Positions 1 to 11,043 of a stretch of DNA of 64,000 bases are shown here, piece after piece (the stretch's first letter is position 1; each line of letters opens with the position of its first letter). The notes beneath the pieces were generated by a model. It did no database searches. It had not been told where the DNA came from and saw only the letters and a list, made by a program, of their open reading frames with translations. Location: assembly GCA_037951165.1 (NCBI GenBank), contig JBBDHG010000187.1:2945001-3009000 (forward strand). The letters are read 5' to 3'. The translations under genes were made by a program, and so were the position numbers. This DNA comes from Lophius americanus. Its lineage: Eukaryota > Chordata > Actinopteri > Lophiiformes > Lophiidae.

Positions 1-128
1 CTTTGATGAGTATGATAACCTGGAGAGCCAGGTCATGTTTGGTCATCTGGAAAACACACTGGCGGTGCGCTGCCTGGCTAGGAACGAAATGGCTGTTGTC
101 AGCAGGGAGGTCAAACTGGTATCTAATG
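1..128 (+). CDS. pdgfra: pdgfra exon 10 equivalent (partial), end of Ig domain 5
   Basis: Reading from base 2 gives the C-terminal strands of the fifth Ig domain, including VRCLARNEMAVVSREVKL with the domain's second cysteine. The exon ends in phase 1 before gtacga. The exon start is outside the window. Confidence 0.92.
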
Positions 129-141
129 GTACGAGAACACG

Positions 142-197
<56 letters not shown>

Positions 198-3100
198 ATC
201 TTTGTTTTTTTACCACAGCTTTTACATTTCATGTTGTTTTCACCTCATTTCCTCTGAAGCTGCATCTGTTTCTGACACTCGGAGTGTGACAGGCTTTGTG
301 AGGGTCGGTGTTTGTGGCAGGGAAAGGGCTGTCGGTGTAGCAGCAGCTGTCAGATGATGAGTTTGTGGTGACACAGCTGATTTTCTTTTTTTTTTTGTGA
401 AGGGGGGGCTGTGCCACAAGAGCAGCTTTCATTCTATCAGCTAACACCACTGAAGCAAGAGATTGCTAGGCCATTTGCTCGTCTAAGATGAGCTGCACAC
501 CCCTCCCTCACCCACATGCTTTCTTCCTCTAAACAAATGCCGCCTCCAATCCCTCTGTGTTTATTTCCCAGAATACATTTTGGTCTCAGAATCCCAGAAA
601 CACTGGATTTAGTTTTTTCTTTGTGCTCATACATGATATTTCTTTTGCAGAAAACAGAATATATACCATTGCAAGCATTTCATTTGACATTATAACATGT
701 TGTTTGATCAATATGCTCCCCATCTCATGTGAGTGACGGCTGGCTCTCCCCCTGAACAGGCCCTCACCCTGAGCTGACTGTAGCTGCCGCTGTGTTGGTG
801 CTCCTGGTCATTGTCATCATCTCACTCATTGTCTTGGTTGTTATCTGGAAACAGGTATTGCTGCCATCATTATGCATTCAGTCATTTTCACTCTCATATA
901 TGCTTCTACTTTCTTACTTGTTTATGCATTTAAAAACCTGTTTTGTGGGGTAAATGAACATAATCAAGCCTGAAGTTACCGACTAGTATTTTCAGGCAGC
1001 AGCCTGGGAATCCTGGCGTTGTGCCACTTTGTTGGGATCTAACGTGCAGTGATGTTTTTTTTTAACTGGCCACTGTCAATGCTTTACTGCTCTGACCGGT
1101 TGAAGTGTGCCGCTTTCACATGCAGTGTTATTTCGGGTTCCCACCAAATAACAACATGCCATGCGCCACAATAACCAAAGCGAAAAATGCTTTTAGAAAG
1201 ACGCTGACTGTGTTAAAATAGCCCCAGAATTATGAGACTGAAAAGCAAGATCGTCGCTTTTGATAAAGTAATTAATGTGTTTTGTCTCTTAGAAACCAAG
1301 GTATGAGATCCGCTGGAGGGTGATTGAGTCTGTGAGCCCAGACGGTCATGAGTACATCTATGTGGATCCCATGCAGCTCCCGTATGACTCCCGATGGGAG
1401 TTCCCTCGTGACAGACTCGTGCTCGGTGAGCTGAGTGTTTCTATCCTGTAGTCTTGTGCTAGCAGCTCTACAGCCTCCCTGTAGTCAGGATGTTTTACTT
1501 TTCAAAGTCAGGCTGTTATAAACTCATCTGTTTGGACTAGTAGGGGTTCAGTGGATGGGATTTGGTTTGTCTCAGCGATCAAGCAGACATCCAGCCATTG
1601 AAAGAGTCTCAGATGAGAAAGCAGAGGCATCTGAAGTGCTTGGATGTGTTTGTGCAGATTCCTGTATTGGCTAAATTAAACATATGTTGTCTTTCTACAG
1701 GTCGTATTTTGGGCTCCGGAGCCTTTGGGAAGGTGGTGGAGGGCACCGCCTACGGACTCAGTCGCTCCCAACCAGTCATGAAGGTGGCAGTTAAGATGCT
1801 GAAACGTAAGTTTAACAGATTATAATGACAAGACATGGAATTCATATAGTCAGTTAGTGATCCAAACACTTTCATACCATTGAAGTTCACATGTTTGGTG
1901 GATGGTTCGGTTGATGTGAAGTAAGACAAGATTCTATATGATGATTCGGCAGTAGCAGATACAAAAACAGGATCGTTGTCAGTCGGTGTGCTCATGAAAA
2001 TGACCATCAGGTGGAGCAGCTGCAGACAGCAGAGTCATCGGCATTTAAAGACTTAGTTTCCAAAATGATACAGGAAACACGCATCTTTGCATTCAGTATT
2101 GTTTCCAACTTTATTTTCTCAGATAAATATTGCAAACAAATGCCCATAAGCCTGCACAGAAAGTCAGAACATGACCATAACTAGCCCAGACTAACCTTTT
2201 TTTCTATTTTACTTTAGTCTTAAAGTTATCCCTTGATAGTATTCTATACATCCATGAGTTTGTTGCAAACCGCTCAATCAGCGGCACAGAATATAAATCC
2301 TGCAAAAAAACACGTGATACTTAAATGTATCGGCTAAAATTGAAGATTGAAGTGTGGTAACACCTGCTCTGAGAGCCGGTTTCAATAAGCTGGTGCAAGC
2401 TTATACAGTCAACAGTAGAGAAGTGGAAAAGGTGATGGAATCGATGATTATGAATCTACAACGAAACAAAGACTCTGCTTTATCACAAGATGCAGCGACT
2501 GATCATAGAATAGATTCAAAATCTGTGGTGGCTGAATGCATGGTTGCTTTTCTTGCTTGATAGTCATGGTTTTTGTTCCTTCTTTCAGCCACGGCACGCT
2601 CCAGTGAGAAACAGGCTCTCATGTCTGAACTGAAGATCATGACTCATCTCGGGCCGCATATCAACATCGTCAACCTTCTGGGGGCTTGCACAAAGTCAGG
2701 TGAATAGTACATACACACAATGCAAACTCCTGTTTGCTTCTCCTTTGCAATTTAGCCAACGCTTTAAAAAGCAGCCACACTATGTTCATGCATGAAAATA
2801 CACACACTCATTCAGATTTGCATTCATAAACAGCCAAAAAAAGATTGATAGCCCTGCCTCAGCTCTTGGTGGGTGCGGTATCGTAACAGCCTCTTTGTGG
2901 GGAAGCGCAGTGTCACCCTCTTGACGGTGCTTTCAGACTTTATGTGCCTCTGATAAGATTAGCCTGCAGACTGACGCGGATGCACGACTCTATCTTCTGT
3001 GCTTTGTTTTTTTCCCCAGGCCCCATCTACATTATCACTGAGTACTGCTTTTACGGGGACCTTGTCAACTACCTGCACAAGAACAGGGAGAACTTCCTCA

Positions 3101-6100
3101 GCCTCAATCCTGAGAAGAGCAACAAGAAAGAGCTGGACATCTTTGGCATCAACCCTGCAGACGAGAGCAGCAGGAGGTACCATGTTTCCACGTTTGCATA
3201 CATGCTTTTACAATTCAAATCCCTTCATCTCGCCCCCTTTAGCCACTCCCAAATATTAAAAGCATTGTCACAGTTTGAGATTGTCCCGCTCAGATTCTCC
3301 CTTACCCCTAATCTGTAACTTTATATCCATTTTCTCCGCGGTGGAGGAGATTGTCTGGCATCTTCCCATAATTAAATCTCAGCTGAAGGGGTCTCAGCTT
3401 TCAACCTAATGTAATTTTAGTGGAGGTACCTGTTAATTCTGTCTGCCGAGAATTTGTGGTAAACAGCCGCCCTCTCTCTCCCTCTGAGGCTCATCTGTGT
3501 CGATGGGTGACTCATTGTGGCCGCACCTCGAATTGACCATAACATGATTTAATCCTAGCTACTATGTTAAGCTCAAACACATCTTCCTCAAATCCCAGCT
3601 GGAAGGACTGACGGGGCTAACGCACACAAAATACGGGATCTAACAGATTTTATTATCACCATAAGTCGTTTTCTTGCTCAGTATTGTCACAAACCCGTCG
3701 CCACCTCCTCACTAACAGCACACCCTCTTTGTGTCTTCCTGCACAGCTATGTGATCCTGTCCTTTGAAGGCAAAGGAGACTACATGGATATGAAGCAGGG
3801 CGACAACACTCAGTATGTGCCAATGCTGGAGATGAGCGAGTCCTTTAAGTACTCTGACATCAAGGGGTCCAACTATGACCACCCGCCTTCTCAGAAAGGT
3901 TCAAGCGGTATGTCGATACAGTTTCTTCTCTCCGTCCTCATTTCACTCTTCCTCTGAAGTATTGCTGTGCACTTGCTTGGCTTCTGTGCTGTGTTTGAGT
4001 CAGTGTTAGTTGAGGGGTCCACCCTTCTCAGAATATAGGTCTTGTACATCCCTGTAATTACACTGAGAGGATAATTGTAGCGCGCACATAATAACGCCTG
4101 GTTTCTCCCTGCCATTAGTGAAAAGCCAGAGCTGAGTAGCCAGTACTATATTTACAATACATGATGAACATCCACTCCTGAAGCACCTCATGGTGTTTTC
4201 TCTGTGTGTTCCCTAAACCAGAGGGCGAGAGTGAAGACCTGCTGTCGGACAACTTGAACGAGGGCCTCACCACCACCGATTTGCTTAGTTTTACATACCA
4301 GGTGGCCAAAGGCATGGAATTCCTGGCCTCTAAAAATGTAAGTGAAGTCTAGACTGCATTACTGGGGTTTGCATCCCACATGTCCTTCAGGCCTCAATGT
4401 CCACAGGTGGCACTGGGTTTCATATGGTTCTGGCCAAAGATGACCGGCGAGATCAACAGTTGTACGATAAGCAGTCCCGTGAAGGCTGCTGAGGTCTCTG
4501 AGGAGACAAGCTAGGGGCTGAATATAGTCGCACCCCAGGCAGGGCTAGAATTACCAGACAAGGACACGCTGCAGCCCCAAGCTATTCATTCAGCTTCATA
4601 GTTATTATCCCTAAATATCCAGTGGTCACAGCCGTCCCTCCAACTGGCATGTTTACACAGAAACCCTACTTTATAAAGTTATATGAAAAAGCAGTAAATT
4701 AACTTTGCTGAAATGGTATACGCACAGAAATAGATGCAGGCAGAAGCTGCAGGAGGAAGTAAAATGTGTTGGTTTGGGAATGAATGAAAGTAGTGTATGA
4801 GTGTCAGCGCCGTTAAGTACCTTTGCATATGCTCCTTTTTTTGCAGTGTGTCCATCGAGACCTCGCTGCCAGGAACGTCCTCCTCTCTCAGGGCAAGATT
4901 GTGAAGATCTGTGACTTTGGTTTGGCCCGAGACATCATGCATGACAACAACTATGTCTCCAAAGGGAGTGTGAGTCTCTCTTCACATGCGCCTGCAGCAC
5001 GGCCATCTTATTAATCTCCGGTATGTGACTGAACATTTCCTCCTTGTCGTCACACAGACTTTCCTGCCCGTGAAGTGGATGGCTCCAGAGAGTATATTTG
5101 ACAACATGTACACCACTCTGAGCGATGTTTGGTCCTATGGCATCCTGCTGTGGGAGATATTCTCCTTAGGTCAGGCCCTTCAAACATTCATTTGAGCAAA
5201 GAAATGCTTATTGCTGGAGTTGGTCGGTAAACTCATGAGAATATGTTTCAACCTGAAGGTGGCACCCCATATCCCGGCATGGTTGTGGATTCAAGCTTCT
5301 ACAACAAGATCAAGAGCGGATACAGGATGGCCAAACCGGAGCATGCACCTGATGACGTGTACGTGATCATCCAGGAGGACAGCCGCTGTTCACGACATGA
5401 AGTTGACGTCCCATCAGGCGGGGAATGTGCCGGCCTGTGGTCACAATGCCTGTTGTTGTCTCCTCAGGTATGAGATGATGATGAAATGCTGGAACAGTGA
5501 GCCGGAGAAGAGGCCTTCTTTCCTGGGTCTGAGTGACACCGTTGCTTCTCTGCTGCCCTCCAGCTACAGACGGGTGAGTCTGCCTCTGACCTCTCTCACC
5601 CTCGCTCGCCCCTGAGCTCTTAACACCTGCTTTATAATTTACCTCCTTCTCTTTCTTGACCTCCACATTATGTCTCTCTTCTGGTTTTTACTGCCGTTTA
5701 GTTTTAGACGCTTCAACCTGTACTTTTATTAAACGAGCCACACACAGGTTGAAAATACTTTAATACGTCTTTAAGCAGCATTTAAATCCCCCTCAGCTTC
5801 CTCTGGGAGGGTATTAGGACTGTTTCTGTGGTCTTCTGTGCATCTCTCAAAACACAACCCTTCAAGTGATTAGAGCCTTGGTCTGGGTAATGACACAGCC
5901 TCAGTTCTCGCCTCCGCGACCCGACCTTAATTACCCCATCAAACTCCCCGCCACACATGGCACATCAAAACAACCTTACCTCTGTCTCCTTCTCCGAGTT
6001 TTACTGGAAGGGGACACGGATGGGGGTCGACGCCGGCTTTAGCACCTCTGGCTTGATTTTCAGCTTAAATGGCAGTAACATAACCAGAGATTTCACTTGT

Positions 6101-7226
6101 GTCACACTTCCTGTGTAGATTTGTACGGCTTTATTTATTCTTCTGCGGCATCACTTCTGTACTGCAAACACAAACAGTTTATTCCCTCGTTTACAGTTTT
6201 ATGGAATCATCACCGCCGCTGCCGCCTCATCACAGACTCTTAATGTTAATGTGATCATTCAAAAACTCTTTCATGGATCATGCTCAAATTTTATACCGAC
6301 ATAGACCTTAGCGGGAGGAAGTACTGGATTGATTTTGGGAAAGGTGGTATATATATTTCAGACTCTAGCAGAGCTTTATCTCCTAATGTTTTCCGTCCAT
6401 AATTTCAGGTGAAGTGGAATAACCTAGTATTTCGGTGGCGAAACCACCAATAATCAAAAGATACCTGGGTTTGATCATTTTGTAACCCAAAAGATTGACC
6501 CACTAAACCGTGTAATGTTTTTAAATGTAATCCAATTACTTGGGAGTATGGTTGCACTACTCACCTGTTGCATCGGTTAAAATAAATACTGAAAAATGTG
6601 AAAAAATTATCTAATGAAATTCATCATCCAGCATGAAAAAACAGCTTTTACTGGTTTTACTGGTATTTAAGTGTACGGGTATAATATTTGTATTTTTTTT
6701 TTTTTGCACATCCCTGATTCTATGGAATCCATCTGTCTTTTGCAGCATTATGAGAAGGTCAACCATGAGTTCCTCAAAAGTGACCACCCAGCGGTGACGC
6801 GGGTGTGCCTGGATAACGACGACGCTTACATCGGCATCACCTACAAGAACCAGGGCAAGTTGAAGGATAGGGAAAGCGGTTTCGACGAGCAGCGGCTGAG
6901 CTCCGACAGCGGCTACATCATTCCCCTTCCTGACCTTGATCCCATATCCGACGATGAGTATGGAAAGAGGAACCGACACAGGTAAATGGAACCACACGTT
7001 CCTGCACTCTTCCACACTGTTTGTTTTTATTTCCACACCTCTGATCATGCTGATACGTGTCACACATGTCTCCTACAGCTCTCAGACGTCGGAGGAGAGC
7101 GCCATCGAGACCGGCTCCAGCACCTCCACGTTCGCCAAGCGTGAGGGTGAGACTCTAGAGGACATCACACTACTGGATGAGATGTGTCTGGACTGTAGCG
7201 ACCTGGTGGAGGACAGCTTCCTGTGA
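1..7226 (+). CDS. pdgfra: pdgfra, platelet-derived growth factor receptor alpha (3' part, 14 exons)
   Basis: Cell-surface receptor tyrosine kinase of class III that binds PDGF dimers and drives mesenchymal and neural crest development. The spliced exons are 1-128, 760-854, 1293-1425, 1701-1805, 2589-2699, 3020-3176, 3747-3907, 4222-4337, 4847-4969, 5058-5169, 5259-5358, 5468-5573, 6746-6981 and 7079-7226. They encode the last 609 residues: end of Ig domain 5, one transmembrane helix, juxtamembrane YIYVDP motif, kinase N-lobe with GSGAFG loop and AVKML lysine, an insert carrying YMDM and YVPM (PI3K sites), HRDLAARN catalytic loop, DFG, and a tail with YIIPLPD (PLC-gamma site) ending DLVEDSFL. 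This order and the ending are diagnostic of PDGFRA rather than PDGFRB, KIT or CSF1R. The five-Ig ectodomain and start lie upstream of the window. No frameshift or missing catalytic residue is seen. All introns are GT-AG. Confidence 0.97.
143..194 (+). repeat. (AC)26 microsatellite
   Basis: Uninterrupted 52-bp AC dinucleotide tract. It begins 14 nt downstream of the pdgfra splice donor at 129. Confidence 0.97.
760..854 (+). CDS. pdgfra: pdgfra exon 11 equivalent, transmembrane segment
   Basis: Encodes PHPELTVA and then a hydrophobic helix rich in V, I and L, followed by the stop-transfer residues WKQ. It starts after cctgaacag and ends before gtattg; 95 bp. Confidence 0.95.
1293..1425 (+). 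CDS. pdgfra: pdgfra exon 12 equivalent, juxtamembrane region
   Basis: Encodes the autoinhibitory juxtamembrane segment with the paired tyrosines in YIYVDPMQLPY (Src-family and SHP2 docking in mammals) and the WEFPRD anchor that opens the kinase domain; 133 bp. Confidence 0.96.
1701..1805 (+). CDS. pdgfra: pdgfra exon 13 equivalent, kinase glycine loop
   Basis: Contains the ATP-binding loop GSGAFGKVVEGTAYGLS and the strand VAVKML with the catalytic lysine; 105 bp. Confidence 0.97.
2589..2699 (+). CDS. pdgfra: pdgfra exon 14 equivalent, kinase N-lobe alphaC
   Basis: Encodes ARSSEKQALMSELKIM, with the alphaC glutamate, then HINIVNLLGACTKS; 111 bp with phase 1 ends. Confidence 0.97.
3020..3176 (+). 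CDS. pdgfra: pdgfra exon 15 equivalent, kinase hinge
   Basis: Hinge sequence ITEYCFYGDLVNYLHKNR is followed by the start of the kinase insert (KKELDIFGINPADESS); 157 bp. Confidence 0.97.
3747..3907 (+). CDS. pdgfra: pdgfra exon 16 equivalent, kinase insert
   Basis: Carries both PI3K p85-binding motifs, YMDM and YVPM, in the expected order. I chose the donor at 3908 (gtatgt) over the weaker GT at 3899; both are phase 1, so the choice only adds or removes a few residues. Confidence 0.92.
4222..4337 (+). CDS. pdgfra: pdgfra exon 17 equivalent, kinase C-lobe start
   Basis: End of the insert (acidic, ESEDLLSDNLNEGL), then LLSFTYQVAKGMEFLASKN of helix alphaE; 116 bp. Confidence 0.96.
4847..4969 (+). 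CDS. pdgfra: pdgfra exon 18 equivalent, catalytic and activation loops
   Basis: Contains catalytic HRDLAARN, CDFGLARD with the metal-binding Asp, and the activation-loop tyrosine in NNYVSKGS. The Asp equivalent to human D842 is intact; 123 bp. Confidence 0.97.
5058..5169 (+). CDS. pdgfra: pdgfra exon 19 equivalent, substrate-binding P+1 loop
   Basis: Encodes FLPVKWMAPESIFDN and SDVWSYGILLWEIFSLG; 112 bp. Confidence 0.97.
5259..5358 (+). CDS. pdgfra: pdgfra exon 20 equivalent
   Basis: Encodes GTPYPGMVVDSSFYNKIKSG and YRMAKPEHAPDDV. The 100-bp length and phase 2 end match the kit counterpart at 61976-62075. Confidence 0.95.
5468..5573 (+). CDS. pdgfra: pdgfra exon 21 equivalent, end of kinase
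   Basis: Encodes YEMMMKCWNSEPEKRPSF, with the conserved arginine of kinase subdomain XI; 106 bp. Confidence 0.96.
6746..6981 (+). CDS. pdgfra: pdgfra exon 22 equivalent, C-terminal tail
   Basis: Tail segment with AYIGITYKN and SGYIIPLPDLDP. In mammals the latter tyrosine binds PLC-gamma. It ends KRNRHS across the splice; 236 bp. Confidence 0.96.
7079..7226 (+). CDS. pdgfra: pdgfra exon 23 equivalent, terminal coding exon
   Basis: Encodes SQTSEESAIETGSSTSTF and the conserved C-terminus SDLVEDSFL, followed by TGA at 7224-7226. Confidence 0.97.
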
Positions 7227-7370
7227 CGACTAGCGAGCCCATAGAGCAGTGGCAGCAAATGAAAGGATGCAGGAGACTAGAGAAAGACTTGTAAATCAAC
7301 CACAGTCTCTCCTGTCTACCATCTAGCTCCTCTATTCCTCCACCCTGACTGCTCCCACAGAGGACAATAC

Positions 7371-7379
7371 AAAACCACT
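7371..7379 (+). promoter_or_regulatory. candidate miR-140-5p target site 1 in pdgfra 3' UTR
   Basis: AAAACCACT is complementary to miR-140-5p nucleotides 2-10. Repression of pdgfra by miR-140 is described in zebrafish palate development. That this site is used is inference. Confidence 0.55.
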
Positions 7380-7649
7380 TTGCTGTCTGGACAAGTTTGT
7401 GGTGATAGTATGGTACAGCAGAGGCTTCTCCCTGGACATTGCTATCTATTTGGCTGGAGAAGCGAGTGAGCATTGATGAAAACAGGGCATCAAGGACTCA
7501 GAGTATCACCAGGCCTGGGTGGAACTATCAACAGATTTGCAGAGATTTATTCTATCGGGCATTCCTTCAACAGCAATATAAGCGAAACGGGACGCGCTCC
7601 ACATGATGATCACCGGCTCCGAACAGGATATCATTCATACGACACAAGT

Positions 7650-7658
7650 AAACCACTA
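7650..7658 (+). promoter_or_regulatory. candidate miR-140-5p target site 2 in pdgfra 3' UTR
   Basis: AAACCACT followed by A is a canonical 8-mer seed site for miR-140-5p, 270 nt downstream of site 1. Confidence 0.55.
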
Positions 7659-8255
7659 CAGATGCACTAAACTCAACGAGTCCAGTTCGAGCACTGGCAG
7701 GTAGACTCACTTCACCCTCACCTGCTGCAGGTGAAGCACCTGATGCTGGCACAATCAGTAGCAATACTCAGATTATAGAAGCACAAAATCTGGACTCTGT
7801 GCAGTTTTATTTTGTAAAGCGTCAAGTATTTCAAATTATTTTTTTACTCTATCCATATGTAAACATGTACTATTTGTGAATACTGAGTAGACCACGGCTG
7901 CTTGTTTTGGTTATGAGAGCAGAAATTATGAGCTGCATGCATCATTTTGCAAATTCCATCCCTCTTAAATGCTTCAGTCACATCTGTCATGTGGGCTTTG
8001 AAAAAAATAATAATTGATGTGTGATTGTATTGTAAATAGCTCCAGAGTTGTTTTATAAGAGAGAATTATTGGGATAGCAGTGTTTTATCTGAGGGGCATC
8101 GTTAGCTCCAATGAAGCCAACGCTATTATGAACTTATTAAGACAAATTAAAGTAATGATTTACCTCCATAGGAGCAAAATGAGAATATTTGGCTTCATAG
8201 TCGACAGTCTTTGACCACGTTTGTAGATCGGAAATGAGTTCTTAATACATGATCA

Positions 8256-8261
8256 AATAAA
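8256..8261 (+). other. polyadenylation signal, proximal
   Basis: AATAAA about 1.03 kb after the pdgfra stop codon. Use would give a short 3' UTR isoform that keeps both miR-140 matches. Confidence 0.4.
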
Positions 8262-8766
8262 AAACCCAGTTCTTAATCACGGCAGCATCTAAAACGATGG
8301 AGAAGATCTTTATCCATTAAAAGTCAAACCTGCTTTATCTGCTGTCCTGACATCCATAAGCAGGATCCAGTTATACCAAGACATTAGACGTAGAGATTGG
8401 TTTTTATCTGATGTTATACATCAGTGTAAACTCTTTGTAATCCAGCTGTGCCACTGCCTCTCTCTGTGAAATGTGATATAATCTGCAATCAGCTGTTGCA
8501 CTTTCCTTTTTTTTCTCCATTTTGGTGTGGATGTTGCAGAAGAGACAGCCAGGCTAAGCTAAAACAAACAAAAAAAGAAGAAAAAAAGCACGAAAGTAAA
8601 GTCTCGCTTTGGCTTTAGATGTGTAAAGCAGTGTTGATATGAATGTTTGTGTCACCTGTGAACAATGTGTTGTTGTTGACGGTACCGCTCCTACCATTAT
8701 AGATAATCACACCCAATACAATGTCTCATTATGTTACATCGTGTACATTCAGATGATTTATATTTC

Positions 8767-8791
8767 AATAAATGATTTATAATGTAATAAA
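8767..8791 (+). other. paired polyadenylation signals, distal
   Basis: Two AATAAA hexamers, 8767-8772 and 8786-8791, are followed by a GT-rich stretch from 8799. This is the best candidate for the end of pdgfra mRNA. Confidence 0.6.
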
Positions 8792-8847
8792 AGAAAAGGT
8801 GTCCTTTCCCTCTGTGATTTTGACGTATTATACAGACACACAGAAAT

Positions 8848-8890
8848 ACATTTCCTCTGGGATAAATAAAGTATTTCTCCATCTATCTAC
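8848..8890 (+). repeat. LINE-like 3' tail fragment
   Basis: A segment ending TTTCCTCTGGGATAAATAAA followed by ATCTATCTA resembles the 3' tail found on many teleost non-LTR elements. Only the tail is recognised. Confidence 0.35.
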
Positions 8891-10030
8891 AGTATATAAG
8901 CATTCAGGGGAGGCACATCCATATGATGGCCAAATAAAGAATGCGTCGCATTTTTTATCACCAGGGATATTAGCTGCATCGTTCAGTATAATAGGAATAT
9001 GCAACATTGATAAATGGAATTCATAGAGATATTCAGCAACATGACAAATTGTTAAAAATAATTCATATAAATACTTTAAGACTCTGCAGGAGAATTCTGC
9101 TGTCTCTTCTCTGAATTTATTTTATTCTATATAAATGTACTAGGGCAGGATCAATATTTTATTATAAGCAGAAGTCCTGCATTTCAAATTCCTGCTAATG
9201 CTAATTATTATTATCATATTGGCTCCTTATTATATGTTATTTGTTTCCCAACCAAACAGATAAACAGTAAGTACAAGAGTAGGTAAAAGCATGTTTTAAT
9301 CTCTCAGACTATTTTTTAGAGGCTATTGGATATATAAATATTGAAATGTTTCCCCGACTACACACCGGTTTATAATAAGAGCTCATAACATTACAAAAAA
9401 ACGGTTTGAAAAAATGTGTATCTTAAATAATTTTTGTTTCAAAAGGTAATTTTATGTGAACGTTTTTATTGTAAAAGATTCAGTATGATTGGGTATAAAA
9501 TAGATTACTTCATTAAAATTGAAGCACAAAAGAAAAAGAAAGAAAAAAATAATACAATTTAACACATGAATTCTATGTAAGACATAAAAATCTTTGACTT
9601 TTTGCTCAGTTGAGACTCAGCCCCCATCCAGTGTTTTTCTTTCCTGTTGTAGGCTTGTGTATTCGTGGTCATGGCTGATCCCTGGTTTGGCTCGACACCT
9701 GAACTCCCTTCTACAATCAACTCAGCAACCACCCAACCACTCTTCACCAGATTATTTGACCTGTGTGGTAGGGCTTTGGCTTATCCTCGACTCCCTGCAC
9801 CAGAATTGTCTTGTGCGTTTTTGAATCACTGTAGCACTTATTCTCCTTTGTGCTCAGGATCCTCCCTCCCGCTGCTAAACATACACAGGCACATTCATGG
9901 TCAAACTATCTCCCAAAAGCTCCCCAGCCAGCCATCAGTCTGGCCCCAGGATCCTACTGGAAAGTTAACTTTAAGGGGTTATTAAAAAATACAGCAGCAG
10001 CAACTATCACAAATGCAGTCTGTAAGACAA

Positions 10031-10044
10031 CCACCAGAGGGCAG
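10031..10044 (+). promoter_or_regulatory. CTCF-like site
   Basis: CCACCAGAGGGCAG fits every position of the CTCF core consensus CCASYAGRKGGCRS. It lies about 1.2 kb beyond the pdgfra 3' end. A near copy with one mismatch is at 10239-10252 on the same strand. Confidence 0.45.
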
Positions 10045-11015
10045 TGTAGTCACTGCCAGGCTGTCAAAAATTCCCTAAAACGAGAACAAACAACTATTAA
10101 GACACCAGAGAGGCATCCCAGTATTCCCAGTCTTACTCCTCTAGTAGATGTTTGTGGCTGAGATCTAATATGTCAGATAATCCCTAGGAAATCCCTCATT
10201 AGGTGATAGAGAGGTTGATTGGTCATCACCACTGAGCTCCACTAGAGGGAGGCAGCACCTAAGTAATTCTCAGGGCCTTGAGGCTGGGAGGTGAGTGAGG
10301 AAGGTCAAAATGATGCAGAGGTCTCACTGATGAGGTGAGCCTGCAGGGGTTGGAGGATCTACACCTGAAATCTTCCAACTCCCCCTTAAGGTTTTTCCGC
10401 CTGTAGGAAGGGTGTAACAAAGGGAGGGGCTGCTTCATGTTCAATCAGGTGACAGCAGTTGTCACCTTTCATTACACAAGCCCCGCCTCACTTAGGTTTG
10501 CCCTAATATGGAAATAATATGCAAGCTAGTAGAGTGTAGAGCTCATGGTATCATTTATTTAGTCATATTCTTAACCTAACCCAATTGCAGTTCTTAATAT
10601 GAGTTTCTCCTTATTTGCTTTACTAATTCAGGCTTGTTCTACAGGTTTTCCTTTCTGACGCTGTTTGATCAGAGTTGAAGCCTGAAGGCAGATTGGTGCG
10701 AGTACAAGGCACGATCAATATCTGCATGGAGGCTTTATGGTGAAGATAGACTGATCATTTTAACCACTTACCTTGAGAGGTAAGAATAATTGTTGAATAT
10801 GACTATTATCCTCAAATACGGTGTTCTGGAAGGAGGAAAAAGGGACTGACTCTGACTGGGTCATAACATCTCCAGAGCTCCAGAGCTTGTTATTGATCTC
10901 CACAGTGGTGTAAGGAAGTAAAACTGATGAACCGGTTATAGTGTCATGGCCGCCCAAGGCTTATTGATGCACACGGGGAGCGAATGTTTGCCTGTGTTGA
11001 CCAATCCCAGAGCAG

Positions 11016-11043
11016 CTAGATAGAGAGATAGAGAGATAGAGAG
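11016..11043 (+). repeat. (GATAGA)n short tandem repeat
   Basis: Short run of GATAGAGA-type units. Confidence 0.85.

Larger units (their letters stand above)
129..6745 (+). other. pdgfra introns longer than 300 bp
   Basis: Introns above 300 bp are 129-759, 855-1292, 1806-2588, 2700-3019, 3177-3746, 3908-4221, 4338-4846 and 5574-6745. Apart from the CA repeat at 143-194 and a stretch near 6265-6345 that resembles 34750-34850, I see no gene, RNA or strong motif in them. The introns at 4970-5057, 5170-5258, 5359-5467 and 6982-7078 are only 88-109 bp, typical of compact fish introns. Confidence 0.6.
7227..8811 (+). other. pdgfra: pdgfra 3' untranslated region
   Basis: Follows the stop codon without another splice-like or coding signal. 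AATAAA signals lie at 8256, 8767 and 8786. The last pair is followed by a GT/T-rich stretch, so I place the distal end near 8810. The exact cleavage site cannot be read from DNA. Confidence 0.7.

Noticed and set aside
9665..10161. Two overlapping ORFs of about 105 codons
   Set aside because: Proline/serine/threonine-rich text with no recognisable family, overlapping in different frames; likely chance.
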